Translations under genes and position numbers: made by a program
NCBI GenBank assembly: GCA_017509985.1
Contig: JAFWOE010000039.1
Location: 1 to 62,123, forward strand
Source: Lachnospiraceae bacterium
GTDB taxonomy: Bacteria; Bacillota; Clostridia; Lachnospirales; Lachnospiraceae
Direction of reading: 5' to 3'
DNA: 62,123 nt
Shown: positions 30,570-40,300 of the stretch, one piece after another
Layout of the letters: each line of letters opens with the position of its first letter
How positions within the stretch are numbered: the stretch's first letter is position 1
The notes under the pieces: generated by a model
Databases searched by the model: none
What the model was told of the DNA's origin: nothing
The model's input: only the letters and a program-made list of their open reading frames with translations

Positions 30570-31604
30570 ATGAAAATACTGGTTACCGGAGGAGCAGGAT
30601 ACATCGGGAGCCATACCTGCGTCAGGCTTCTGGAGGAAGGATACGAGGCGGTGATCGTTGACGATCTGTCCAATTCCAGCATTGTTGTTCTGGACCGGAT
30701 CGAACAGATCACCGGCAAAAGACCGGGTTTCTACCCGGTAAACATCTGCTGCAAAAAAGAACTTGATGAGGTCTTTGAGGTCGAAAAACCGGAAGCGGTA
30801 ATCCATTTCGCAGGGTTTAAGGCAGTAGGCGAATCGGTACAGAAACCGATGGAATACTACAGCAACAACATCAGCGGAACGCTGACTCTGACCGAATGCA
30901 TGAAGAAACACGGCGTATTCTCTCTGATCTTCAGTTCGTCTGCTACAGTCTACGGGGAACCCGACAGGATGCCGCTTGGGGAAGACTGCCCGAAAGGGGT
31001 CTGCACCAATCCCTACGGCTGGACAAAATGGATGATCGAGCAGATACTGACGGACATAGCCGCGGCGGATGAAAGATGGAAAGTGACTCTTTTGCGGTAT
31101 TTCAATCCGATCGGAGCGCATGAAAGCGGGCTGATCGGAGAAGATCCGAAAGGAATCCCGAACAACCTGCTTCCCTACATTGCACAGGTGGCTGTGGGAA
31201 GGAGGGAATGCCTCGGCGTTTTCGGAAACGATTATGATACGCCGGACGGAACCTGTATCCGCGATTACATCCATGTCTGTGATCTGGCACGAGGCCATGT
31301 TATGGCGCTGGATCATATGAAAGATCAGAACGGGACAGAGATCTTCAACCTGGGTTCGGGAAGAGGATACAGTGTACTGGAAGTCTTTCATGCTTTTGAG
31401 AATGCCTGCGGGAAAAAACTGCCTATGGAATTCAGGCCGCGAAGAGCCGGAGACATTCCCGTATCGTACTGTGATCCCGAAAAGGCCAGGAAGATCCTCG
31501 GATTCTCGACCGAATTCGATATTGAAAAAATGTGCGCCGACTCCTGGAACTGGCAGAAGAAGAATCCCTACGGATATGGTGAAAACGCTCCTTGCGAAGC
31601 ATAA
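30570..31604 (+). CDS. galE: UDP-glucose 4-epimerase
   Basis: A 344-residue short-chain dehydrogenase-type epimerase converting UDP-glucose and UDP-galactose. MKILVTGGAGYIGSHTCVRLL is the NAD-binding GxxGxxG, VIHFAGFKAVGESVQKP, then IFSSSATVYGEPD and NPYGWTKWMIEQIL with the catalytic serine and YxxxK, and the LRYFNPIGAHESGLIGEDP that is typical of GalE. The start is ATG 30570, behind AAAGGAGAA; an upstream in-frame ATG at 30552 lacks a site. It supplies UDP-galactose for envelope glycans. The 3' end overlaps the promoter of the SCIFF gene. Confidence 0.93.
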   Translation: MKILVTGGAGYIGSHTCVRLLEEGYEAVIVDDLSNSSIVVLDRIEQITGKRPGFYPVNICCKKELDEVFEVEKPEAVIHFAGFKAVGESVQKPMEYYSNNISGTLTLTECMKKHGVFSLIFSSSATVYGEPDRMPLGEDCPKGVCTNPYGWTKWMIEQILTDIAAADERWKVTLLRYFNPIGAHESGLIGEDPKGIPNNLLPYIAQVAVGRRECLGVFGNDYDTPDGTCIRDYIHVCDLARGHVMALDHMKDQNGTEIFNLGSGRGYSVLEVFHAFENACGKKLPMEFRPRRAGDIPVSYCDPEKARKILGFSTEFDIEKMCADSWNWQKKNPYGYGENAPCEA

Positions 31605-31620
31605 AACACTATGATATAAT
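31592..31620 (+). promoter_or_regulatory. Promoter of the SCIFF operon
   Basis: TTGCGA (31592-31597), 17 bases, TATAAT (31615-31620). It begins inside the galE 3' end and gives the SCIFF genes their own start of transcription. Confidence 0.65.
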
Positions 31621-31661
31621 CTTTTGGATATCGAGAATTCCACGCTGAAAGGAGCTTTATC

Positions 31662-31805
31662 ATGAAACATATTAAAACTCTCAATACAAAGAATCTTCAG
31701 AACACTGTGAAAAAAGGCGGCTGCGGAGAATGCCAGACATCCTGCCAGTCTGCATGCAAGACTTCCTGTACCGTAGGAAACCAGACCTGCGAGAATAAGA
31801 AATAA
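31662..31805 (+). CDS. SCIFF six-cysteine ranthipeptide precursor
   Basis: A 47-residue peptide, too short for usual gene calling. It begins MKHIKTLNTKNLQNTVKKGG and then has cysteines at 21, 24, 28, 32, 36 and 43, the six-cysteines-in-forty-five-residues pattern (SCIFF) found across Clostridia. AAAGGAGC precedes ATG 31662. The family is cross-linked by a radical-SAM enzyme between each cysteine sulfur and a neighbouring carbon (thioether, ranthipeptide); the ranthipeptides have been linked to cell-cell signalling and metabolic control in some clostridia. Here the maturase follows 35 bases downstream, so the pair is complete. Confidence 0.93.
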   Translation: MKHIKTLNTKNLQNTVKKGGCGECQTSCQSACKTSCTVGNQTCENKK

Positions 31806-31840
31806 TTCTTTTCAGGTCACGGCCGGGCGGGACATAGACA

Positions 31841-33205
31841 GTGGTTCATTTATATAAAAACAACGGATATAATATAGCTCTCGATGAAAACAGCGGTTCT
31901 GTTCATATCGTCGACGAGCTGGTCTATCACATCCTCGAGGACATGATATCAGACAAGGATTTTACCCCGGTGAGTTTTGAAAAAGCTCATCCGGGGGCAT
32001 ATTCTTTGCAGGATATTGAAGAAGCCTGTTCGGAGATCGAAGAACTCCGGTCCGAGGGGATGCTTTTTTCCGAAGATCCATATAAGCAGATCATTACACA
32101 TTTTATGGACAGAAAACCTGTCCTTAAGGCAATGTGCCTTCATGTTTCCCATGACTGCAATCTTTCCTGCCGTTACTGCTTTGCCGGTGAAGGCGAATAC
32201 AACGGTCCCCGCTCCTTAATGAGTCCGGAAGTCGGGAAAAAAGCGCTGGATTATCTGATCGAACAGTCGGGAAGCCGCGTCAACCTGGAAGTGGATTTCT
32301 TTGGCGGAGAGCCTCTTCTGAACTGGGAGACGGTAAAGGAACTGGTACGGTACGGAAGAGCCCGTGAAAAGGAAGCGAACAAGAAGTTCCGTTTTACCCT
32401 TACCACAAACGGCGTGCTGCTCAATGACGAGATCATGGAGTTCTGCAATCGGGAAATGGGCAATGTCGTTCTGAGCATCGACGGGAGACGGGAGGTCAAT
32501 GACCGGATGCGTCCTTTCAGCAGGGGTGCGGGAAGCTATGACCTGATCCTTCCGAAATTTAAAAAGTTTGCGGAATCCAGAAACCAGTCCAATTATTACG
32601 TCCGCGGAACGTTTACGCATTACAATACAGATTTTGCCGCGGATGTCCTCCATCTGGCAGACGAAGGCTTCAAACAGATTTCCGTGGAGCCTGTCGTTGC
32701 AGAAGAAAGCATGGACTATGCGATCAAAGAACAGGACCTGGACAGGATCTGCGCGGAATACGACCGGCTTGCGCAGGAAATGCTGAAAAGAGAAAAAGAA
32801 GGGCGCGGGTTTAACTTTTTCCATTTCATGATCGACCTGGAAGGCGGGCCCTGCGTCTATAAAAGGCTATCGGGCTGCGGCTCGGGAGCCGAATACATGG
32901 CGGTCACTCCCGAGGGAGACCTGTATCCCTGCCATCAGTTCGTCGGAAATAAAGCTTTCCGCATGGGCGACATCTGGAACGGGATCGAAAGAGAGGATAT
33001 CCGGGAAAAGTTCGCTGCCTGCAGCGTCTATACCAAGCCCGAATGTTCAGACTGCTTTGCCCGATACTACTGCAGCGGGGGCTGCGCGGCAAATGCATTC
33101 AATTATACCGGAGATATTTCCGGTGCCTATAAGATCGGTTGCGTACTTCAGAAAAAAAGAGTAGAATGCGCATTGATGATAAAAGCGGCCTTGGCCGATG
33201 ATTAA
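31841..33205 (+). CDS. SCIFF ranthipeptide radical-SAM maturase
   Basis: A 454-residue radical-SAM/SPASM enzyme. The N-terminal 90 residues form the peptide-binding region (VHLYKNNGYNIALDENSGSVH). The SAM cluster is C106-NLS-C110-RY-C113; the SPASM half holds GCGSGAEYMAVTPEGDLYPC, CSVYTKPECSDCFARYYCSGGC for auxiliary Fe-S clusters. It cross-links the SCIFF peptide encoded just before. The start is GTG 31841, since MVHLYKNNGYN matches the family N-terminus; the ribosome site (GGGCGGGA) is weak. It overlaps the reading frame start of secDF region by 8 bases. Confidence 0.92.
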   Translation: MVHLYKNNGYNIALDENSGSVHIVDELVYHILEDMISDKDFTPVSFEKAHPGAYSLQDIEEACSEIEELRSEGMLFSEDPYKQIITHFMDRKPVLKAMCLHVSHDCNLSCRYCFAGEGEYNGPRSLMSPEVGKKALDYLIEQSGSRVNLEVDFFGGEPLLNWETVKELVRYGRAREKEANKKFRFTLTTNGVLLNDEIMEFCNREMGNVVLSIDGRREVNDRMRPFSRGAGSYDLILPKFKKFAESRNQSNYYVRGTFTHYNTDFAADVLHLADEGFKQISVEPVVAEESMDYAIKEQDLDRICAEYDRLAQEMLKREKEGRGFNFFHFMIDLEGGPCVYKRLSGCGSGAEYMAVTPEGDLYPCHQFVGNKAFRMGDIWNGIEREDIREKFAACSVYTKPECSDCFARYYCSGGCAANAFNYTGDISGAYKIGCVLQKKRVECALMIKAALADD

Positions 33206-33224
33206 TAAGAAGGGGTTGAAACCA

Positions 33225-35381
33225 ATGAAAAAGACCAGAAGTATAGTGGCACTGATCCTGCTTGCCGCGGTTACCGTGCTGCTTACATACACTGCGCTAT
33301 TCGGATTCGGACCGAACGCGAGCGGCTCTGTAAGGAATATCCATACCGGCCTTGACCTTTCGGGCGGTGTGAGCATCACCTATCAGACCGTAGAAGCCAA
33401 TCCGTCTCAGGAAGATCTGGATGATACCATCTGGAAACTCCAGCAGAGGGTAGAGCAGTACAGCACCGAATCCCAGGTATATCAGCAGGGAACCAACCGT
33501 ATCTGTGTTGAGATCCCCGGTGTTTCCGATGCCAATGCCATTTTGGAAGAGCTCGGCAAACCGGGTGCGCTGGAATTCCAGGACGAAGAAGGAAATGTCG
33601 TAATGGAAGGAACGGCCATCGCGGATGCGGAAGGACTGACATATACCAACAATACCACCGGACTCAGAGAATATGTTGTATCCCTTACCCTTACACCGGA
33701 AGCGTCTTCGGAGTGGGCCACGATTACGGCGGAGAACCTGAACAAGCGGATCGCGATCGTCTATGACGGCCAGGTCGTCAGCGCTCCTTATGTGCGCAGC
33801 GTGATCACCGGCGGCCAGTGCCAGATCGAGGGAATGGCGGATCTGGATGAAGCCAAGGAACTGGCGGCTTATATCCGTATCGGTTCTCTTTCCCTGGAAC
33901 TGGAAGAGATCTATTCAAATGTTGTCGGAGCATCGCTGGGACAGGAAGCTTTAAGCACCAGCCTGAAGGCCGGTATCATCGGCATTATCCTTGTAATGCT
34001 CTTCATGATCCTTGTTTACCGTGTTTCCGGTATTGCGGCAGCATGGGCTCTTTACCTCTTTGCGCTGCTTGACCTGCTTCTGATCAATGCGTTTGAAGTG
34101 ACGCTTACCCTTCCCGGTATCGCCGGCGTTATCCTGACGATCGGTATGGCCGTGGATGCGAACGTTATTATATATGCCCGTGTACGGGAGGAACTTTTTG
34201 CCGGAAGAAGCCTGCTCGGCACTCTTCAGGAAGGCTTTAAAAAGGCGTTCTCGGCAATTTTCGACAGCAACATTACGACTCTGATCGCGGCAGCGGTCCT
34301 GTACGTTCTCGGAACAGGAAGCATCCGCGGCTTTGCCGTTACCCTTGCTTTAGGTATCGTGCTTTCCATGTTCTCGTCCCTTGTGATCTCCCGGATCATC
34401 AGCTATTCCCTGTACGGATGCGGGATCCGCAAGGTCGGTGCGTATACCAAGGTCAAAGACCACCGGATGTTCAATTTTGTCGATAAGAGAAAACTGCTCT
34501 TTGCAATCGCGATCGTCCTGATCCTGCTTGCGCCGATCGGAATGATTTACGATAATGCAACGATCGGAAAGACCATGAATTACGGTCTGGATTTTGTAGG
34601 AGGAACTTCGACGACGGTCGATTTCGGTGAGGAGAAGACGCTGGAACAGCTCGAGACCGAAGTAAAACCGATCGTTTCCAATGTCACCGGTGATACCGAT
34701 ATCACATTCCAGCAGGTGACCGGCAGTACACAGGTCGTTATCAAGACGAACGAACTGAGCCAGGAGCAGAGGAAACAGCTCGACGAAGATCTCGTCGCTG
34801 CCTATCCGGCGATCGAAAAGGACAATATTCAGACGGAGAACATTTCTTCGACGATCAGCGGGGAAATGCGGGTCAATGCGGTCCGGGCGGTCATTATTGC
34901 GGTTATCTGCATGCTGCTCTATATCTGGCTGAGATTCCGGAATATCCGTTTTGCATCCAGTGCGATCATTGCGCTGATCCACGACCTCTGTGTCGTGCTC
35001 GCGTTCTACTGCTGGTTTAAGCTTTCGGTCAACAGCTCGTTTATTGCGGTAATGCTGACGATCCTCGGTTATTCCATCAACGCAACGATCGTTATCTTCG
35101 ACCGTATCCGTGAGAACTTAAAGATCATGGCCGGTACGGATCTCAAGACGATCGTAAATGCTTCGATCTCGCAGACACTGACCCGAAGCATCTATTCGAA
35201 CCTGACGACGTTCATTACGATCTTCGTCCTGTTCATTCTTGGTGTACCGTCGATCCGGGATTTCTCTCTGCCGATCATCATCGGACTGATCGCAGGTGCG
35301 TTCTCGTCGATCTTTGTCACGGGCAACCTGTGGTACGTTTTCAGCAGAAAGAAGTATGAAACCGGTACCAGGAAAAAGTAA
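33225..35381 (+). CDS. secDF: Fused protein-export translocase SecDF
   Basis: A 718-residue polytopic protein joining SecD and SecF in one chain, as in some Firmicutes. After an N-terminal helix comes the SecD domain (NIHTGLDLSGGVSITYQTVE; GKPGALEFQDEEGNV), a six-helix block with GMAVDANVIIYARVREEL, then a second half beginning near NYGLDFVGGTSTTVDFG with the SecF block ending SINATIVIFDRIREN and TNLTTFITIFVLFILG-type helices. It uses the proton gradient to pull proteins through SecYEG. The start is ATG 33225 with AAGAAGGGG before it; the in-frame ATG at 33198 overlaps the maturase. Its position after the SCIFF maturase is the common clostridial order. Confidence 0.9.
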   Translation: MKKTRSIVALILLAAVTVLLTYTALFGFGPNASGSVRNIHTGLDLSGGVSITYQTVEANPSQEDLDDTIWKLQQRVEQYSTESQVYQQGTNRICVEIPGVSDANAILEELGKPGALEFQDEEGNVVMEGTAIADAEGLTYTNNTTGLREYVVSLTLTPEASSEWATITAENLNKRIAIVYDGQVVSAPYVRSVITGGQCQIEGMADLDEAKELAAYIRIGSLSLELEEIYSNVVGASLGQEALSTSLKAGIIGIILVMLFMILVYRVSGIAAAWALYLFALLDLLLINAFEVTLTLPGIAGVILTIGMAVDANVIIYARVREELFAGRSLLGTLQEGFKKAFSAIFDSNITTLIAAAVLYVLGTGSIRGFAVTLALGIVLSMFSSLVISRIISYSLYGCGIRKVGAYTKVKDHRMFNFVDKRKLLFAIAIVLILLAPIGMIYDNATIGKTMNYGLDFVGGTSTTVDFGEEKTLEQLETEVKPIVSNVTGDTDITFQQVTGSTQVVIKTNELSQEQRKQLDEDLVAAYPAIEKDNIQTENISSTISGEMRVNAVRAVIIAVICMLLYIWLRFRNIRFASSAIIALIHDLCVVLAFYCWFKLSVNSSFIAVMLTILGYSINATIVIFDRIRENLKIMAGTDLKTIVNASISQTLTRSIYSNLTTFITIFVLFILGVPSIRDFSLPIIIGLIAGAFSSIFVTGNLWYVFSRKKYETGTRKK

Positions 35382-37094
35382 ATGGCTAAATGGATGATAT
35401 CTGCAAAGCGTGGGGATTTTAATGAAATATCCTCACGCTTTGGCATTGACAAGGTAACAGCGCGGCTCATACGCAACAGGGATGTGGTCGGTGACGGGGA
35501 GATCGAAAAGTATCTCCATGCTTCCGCCGCCGATTTTTATTCGCCCTATGACCTGAAAGACTGTGAAAAGGCAGCCGATCTTCTACTGGAAAAGATTGAT
35601 GAAGGCAGCCGGATACGGATCATCGGGGACTATGATATTGACGGGATCATGTCGACTTACATCCTGCTGACCGCTTTGAAAGAGCTTGGCGCGGATGCGG
35701 ACTATGCGATCCCGGAACGGATCCGGGACGGGTACGGCCTGAATGAGAATCTGATACGGGAGGCTTTCGCGGCAGGTGTGGACACGATCGTGACCTGCGA
35801 TAACGGGATCTCGGCAGTTGAGCAGATCAGGATGGCAAAGGAGATGGGAATGTCCGTCATTGTCACCGATCATCACAATGTTCCGTACGAGGATACCGAA
35901 GAGGAGCGCCGCTATATCCTTCCGGAGGCGGACGCCGTGATCGATCCGAAGCAGCCCGGCTGCGGATATCCGTATAAAGAACTGTGCGGGGCGGCTGTGG
36001 CATGGAAGCTGGTCTGTGCACTCTATGATATGGCCGGATTTGAAGATGAGGAAAAGTACGCTTTTCTGGAATTTGCGGCGATCGCGACCGTGGGCGATAT
36101 TGTGGATCTGAAAGATGAAAACCGGCTGATTGTGAAGGAAGGGCTCAAAAGGCTGCATGAAACAAAGCATACCGGTCTTTGCGCCCTGATCGAAAAATGC
36201 GGGCTGGAGAAGAATGCGGTCGATCCGTATCATATCGGTTTTGTCCTGGGCCCCTGCCTGAACGCGAGCGGAAGGCTGGAGACAGCGGAGCAGGCGCTGA
36301 GGCTGATGTGTACCGAAGCGCGGGAAGACGCGCTGATTTTGGCTGCAAGGCTTCGAGAACTGAATGAAATGAGAAAGACCATGACCGAGGAAGGCCTGGA
36401 AAAGGCTGTTTCGATCCTGGAGCAATCAGAGCTGGGGAAAGACCGGGTCCTGGTCGTTTATCTGGAGGATACCCACGAAAGCCTTGCGGGGATCATCGCC
36501 GGAAGGCTCCGGGAACGGTATAACAAGCCGGCCTTTGTCCTTACGGATTCGGAAGAGGGGATCAAGGGCTCCGGAAGATCTGTCGAGCAGTATTCGATGT
36601 ACGATGAACTGGTAAAAGCGGGGGATCTCCTGGATAAATTCGGCGGGCACCCTATGGCGGCCGGCCTTTCCATGAAGAAAGAGAATGCGGAAAAGTTCCG
36701 AATCCGGCTCAATGAACTCTGCACCCTTACCGATAAAGACCTGGAACCTGTGCTGCATCTTGACATGCAGCTTCCGCTGGCCTATCTCAGGGAAGACCTG
36801 ATCGAAGAATTCGAGCTGCTCAGACCGTTCGGAAAGGGAAATGAAAAACCGCTGTTTGCCGACAGGGAGATTTCGGCCGGCAATATCCGTATTCTCGGAA
36901 AGAATGAGAATGTTCTGAAAATGAAACTTCGCGATCGATACGGTGCAGAGATCGAAGGCATTTGTTTCCGGAATATCGATAAGCTGAAAAAGAGAGCGGA
37001 AGAGGGAACACCTCTCTGCATCGCCTATTATCCGGCCGTTAACAGCTATAAAGGAAGGAAGACCATTCAGGCGGTCGTTACGGACTGCCTGTAG
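35382..37094 (+). CDS. recJ: Single-stranded-DNA-specific exonuclease RecJ
   Basis: A 570-residue DHH-family nuclease. The catalytic motifs are IIGDYDIDGIMST (DYDxDG), VDTIVTCDNG, VIVTDHHN and a DHHA1 half with GGHPMAAGLSM. RecJ digests single-stranded DNA 5' to 3' in recombination and repair. The gene begins at the base after the secDF stop, so the two are co-transcribed and probably coupled. The C-terminal OB-like part (LLRPFGKGNEKPLFA ... VLKMKLRDRYGAEIEG) is complete. The length is normal for the shorter clostridial forms. Confidence 0.92.
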   Translation: MAKWMISAKRGDFNEISSRFGIDKVTARLIRNRDVVGDGEIEKYLHASAADFYSPYDLKDCEKAADLLLEKIDEGSRIRIIGDYDIDGIMSTYILLTALKELGADADYAIPERIRDGYGLNENLIREAFAAGVDTIVTCDNGISAVEQIRMAKEMGMSVIVTDHHNVPYEDTEEERRYILPEADAVIDPKQPGCGYPYKELCGAAVAWKLVCALYDMAGFEDEEKYAFLEFAAIATVGDIVDLKDENRLIVKEGLKRLHETKHTGLCALIEKCGLEKNAVDPYHIGFVLGPCLNASGRLETAEQALRLMCTEAREDALILAARLRELNEMRKTMTEEGLEKAVSILEQSELGKDRVLVVYLEDTHESLAGIIAGRLRERYNKPAFVLTDSEEGIKGSGRSVEQYSMYDELVKAGDLLDKFGGHPMAAGLSMKKENAEKFRIRLNELCTLTDKDLEPVLHLDMQLPLAYLREDLIEEFELLRPFGKGNEKPLFADREISAGNIRILGKNENVLKMKLRDRYGAEIEGICFRNIDKLKKRAEEGTPLCIAYYPAVNSYKGRKTIQAVVTDCL

Positions 37095-37125
37095 AAACAG
37101 GCGGAAAAGGATATTTGTTCTGAAA

Positions 37126-37158
37126 GATACTGCAGATTCATAGCAGAACTGCAGTATC
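37126..37158 (+). terminator. Rho-independent terminator after recJ
   Basis: GATACTGCAG and CTGCAGTATC form a perfect 10-base-pair stem with a 13-base loop, followed by eight T residues. Confidence 0.9.
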
Positions 37159-37170
37159 TTTTTTTTGCTT

Positions 37171-37184
37171 GTATACGCGTATAC
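37171..37184. promoter_or_regulatory. Perfect 14-base palindrome GTATACGCGTATAC
   Basis: It stands alone in the AT-rich gap between the recJ terminator and the nifJ promoter (37256), about 70 bases upstream of the -35 box. It may be an operator for nifJ; no known regulator site (for example the Rex consensus) is matched. The 286-base gap 37095-37380 otherwise holds the terminator, this site and the promoter. Confidence 0.3.
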
Positions 37185-37255
37185 CTAACTTTTAGATTAA
37201 TCAATACATATACTTTTTTGTATAGTTTAAGGATTTCTTTTTTCGTTCACCGTTA

Positions 37256-37284
37256 TTTACAAGGAAAATCGGCTTGTGTATAAT
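37256..37284 (+). promoter_or_regulatory. Promoter of nifJ
   Basis: TTTACA (37256-37261), 17 bases, TATAAT (37279-37284). The start codon is 97 bases downstream, with AAGGAGG just before it. Confidence 0.7.
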
Positions 37285-37380
37285 CTTTTTAATAGGGACA
37301 AAAGAATGTATCGGGTATTTATCAGCTGTATGCTGTGAATATCGGAAAACTCTTTTTTTAATTGCAAGGAGGATGCAATA

Positions 37381-40300
37381 ATGGCAAGAAAAATGAAAAC
37401 CATGGATGGTAATACCGCGGCGGCTCATGCTTCCTATGCGTACACCGACGTTGCGGCGATCTATCCGATCACGCCTTCCTCACCGATGGCTGAATCCACG
37501 GATGAGTGGGCTACTGCAGGCCGGAAAAACATTTTTGGAAGAGAAGTGCAGATCACGGAAATGCAGTCCGAAGCCGGAGCAGCCGGCGCGGTACACGGTT
37601 CACTTGCAGCCGGCGCGCTGACGACCACCTATACGGCTTCCCAGGGACTCCTTCTTATGATCCCGAACATTTATAAGATCGCGGGTGAACAGCTTCCGGC
37701 TGTCTTCAATGTATCTGCAAGAGCGCTTGCCACTCATGCGCTTTCCATTTTCGGTGACCACTCCGATATATATGCCTGCCGCCAGACCGGCGCGGCAATG
37801 CTTTGCGAATCTTCCGTTCAGGAAGTCATGGACCTTACCCCGGTTGCGCACTGCGCAGCTCTGGAAGGAAAGGTTCCGTTTATCAATTTCTTCGACGGGT
37901 TCCGTACCTCTCATGAGATCCAGAAGATTGAAATATGGGATTATGAAGATCTGAAAGATCTTGCGCCGATGGATGCGATCGAAGCATTCAAGGCAAATTC
38001 CCTGAACCCGAGCCATGCCTGCCAGATGGGTTCGGCACAGAATCCCGATGTCTATTTCCAGTACAGGGAAACGCAGAACAGCTTCTACGAGGCTCTTCCG
38101 GCAATCGTCCAGAAGTATATGGATAAGGTCAACGAAAAGATCGGCACCGATTACAGGCTTTTCAACTACTATGGAGCAGAGGATGCCGAGCATGTAATCA
38201 TTGCAATGGGTTCTGTCTGCGACACGATCGAAGAAACGGTCGATTATCTGAATGCACAGGGACGCAAAGTCGGCGTCGTAAAAGTCCGTCTGTACCGTCC
38301 GTTCTGTGCGGATGCCCTTGTGAATGCCCTTCCGGATTCCGTGAAGCAGATCTCCGTTCTCGACCGCACCAAGGAGCCGGGTTCCCTCGGCGAGCCGCTG
38401 TATCTCGATGTCGTTACGGCTCTTAAGTTCACGAAGTTCGACCAGATTCCGGTATATACCGGCATTTACGGCCTGGGTTCCAAGGACTGCACCCCGACTC
38501 AGATCATTGCGACGTTTAACAACACAGAGAAGAAACGCTTCTCCATCGGCATCATCGATGATGTGACCAATCGTTCCCTGGAAGAAGGAGAGCCTGTAGT
38601 TACGACACCCGAAGGCACGACGACCTGCAAGTTCTGGGGCCTCGGAGCGGACGGAACGGTCGGCGCCAATAAGAACTCCATCAAGATCATCGGTGACAAC
38701 ACTGATATGTATGCACAGGCATACTTTGATTACGATTCCAAGAAGTCCGGCGGTGTAACGATGTCCCACCTCCGCTTCGGCAAGAAGCCGATCAAATCCA
38801 CTTACCTTATCCACCAGGCAGATTTTGTTGCCTGCCACAATCCTGCATATATTGACAAATACAATATGGTACAGGAACTGGTTGACGGCGGCACATTCCT
38901 CCTTAACTGTGCATGGGATATGGAAGGACTTGAGAAGCATCTTCCCGGACAGGTAAAATCGTTCATCGCAAATCATAATATCCAGTTCTACACCATCGAC
39001 GGCGTTAAGATCGGTATTGCCACCGGAATGGGTTCCACAAGGATCAACACCATTCTGCAGAGCGCATTCTTCAAGCTTTCGAAGATCATTCCGGAAGAGG
39101 ATGCCATCAGGCTCATGAAAGACGCCGCCCAGAAGACCTACGGCCGCAAGGGCGAAGATGTAGTTAAAAAGAACTGGGCAGCGATCGACGAAGGTGCAAA
39201 ACAGGTTGTTAAGGTTGAAGTTCCGGAGAGCTGGAAGAACGCTCCGGACGAGGGGCTTTCCATGGTCTATACGGAAACAGGGCGTCCCGAAGTTGTTGAT
39301 TTCGTCAACAACATCCAGAGCAGGATCAGCGCACAGCAGGGTAATTCCATCCCCGTATCCGACTTCATGAAATATTCCAACGGTGTCACGCCTTCCGGTA
39401 CCGCCGCTTATGAGAAGCGCGGCATTGCCGTAAGCACACCGCTGTGGATCCCGGAAAACTGCATCCAGTGCGGCCGCTGCTCGATCGTATGCCCGCATGC
39501 AGCGATCCGTACCTTCGCGCTCACAGCGGACGAAGCAGCCGAGATCCCGGGCGGAACCGTCAAGGATATGATCGGTATGCCGGAATACAAGTTTGCAGTT
39601 GCGATCTCCGCACTGGACTGCACCGGCTGCGGTTCCTGCGCAAATGTCTGCCCGGGCATGAAGGGTGCAAAAGCGCTTGAGATGAAGCCCTTCGCAGAGA
39701 CCGAGTTCCAGCAGGAAGCGTTTGATTACGCTGTTAAGACAGAAGAAAAACCGGAAGTAATTGCAAAATTCAAGGTCAATACCGTTAAAGGCAGCCAGTT
39801 CAAAAAACCGCTCCTTGAGTTCTCCGGAGCATGCGCCGGCTGCGGCGAGACACCTTATGCGAAGCTGCTTACCCAGCTGTTCGGCGACAGGATGTATGTT
39901 GCGAACGCGACAGGCTGCACCTCCATCTGGGGCAACTCCTCACCGTCCACGCCTTACACCGTAAATTCAAAGGGGCACGGCCCGGCATGGTCCAACTCCC
40001 TGTTCGAGGATGCGGCTGAATTCGGTTACGGCATGCTTCTTGCCCAGAACGCGATCCGCGATGCCCTGAAGGAAAAAGTGGAGATGCTCACAGCATCCGA
40101 ACAGGCTCCGGCAGAAGTAAAGGAAGCCGCCCAGGGCTGGCTCGATACGTTCTCAGACGGAATCGCCAACGGACCTGCGACCGATAAACTTCTCGAAGCG
40201 ATCGGTGAAGGCCACTGCGACATAACAAAATACATCTATGCCAGAAGAGATTATCTCGCCAAGAAATCCCAGTGGGTATTCGGCGGAGACGGCTGGGGCT

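Noticed and set aside
37600-39498. 632-codon open frame on the minus strand inside nifJ
   Set aside because: It lies entirely antisense to a gene whose protein is unmistakable, has no ribosome site or known domain, and arises from the codon pattern of nifJ.
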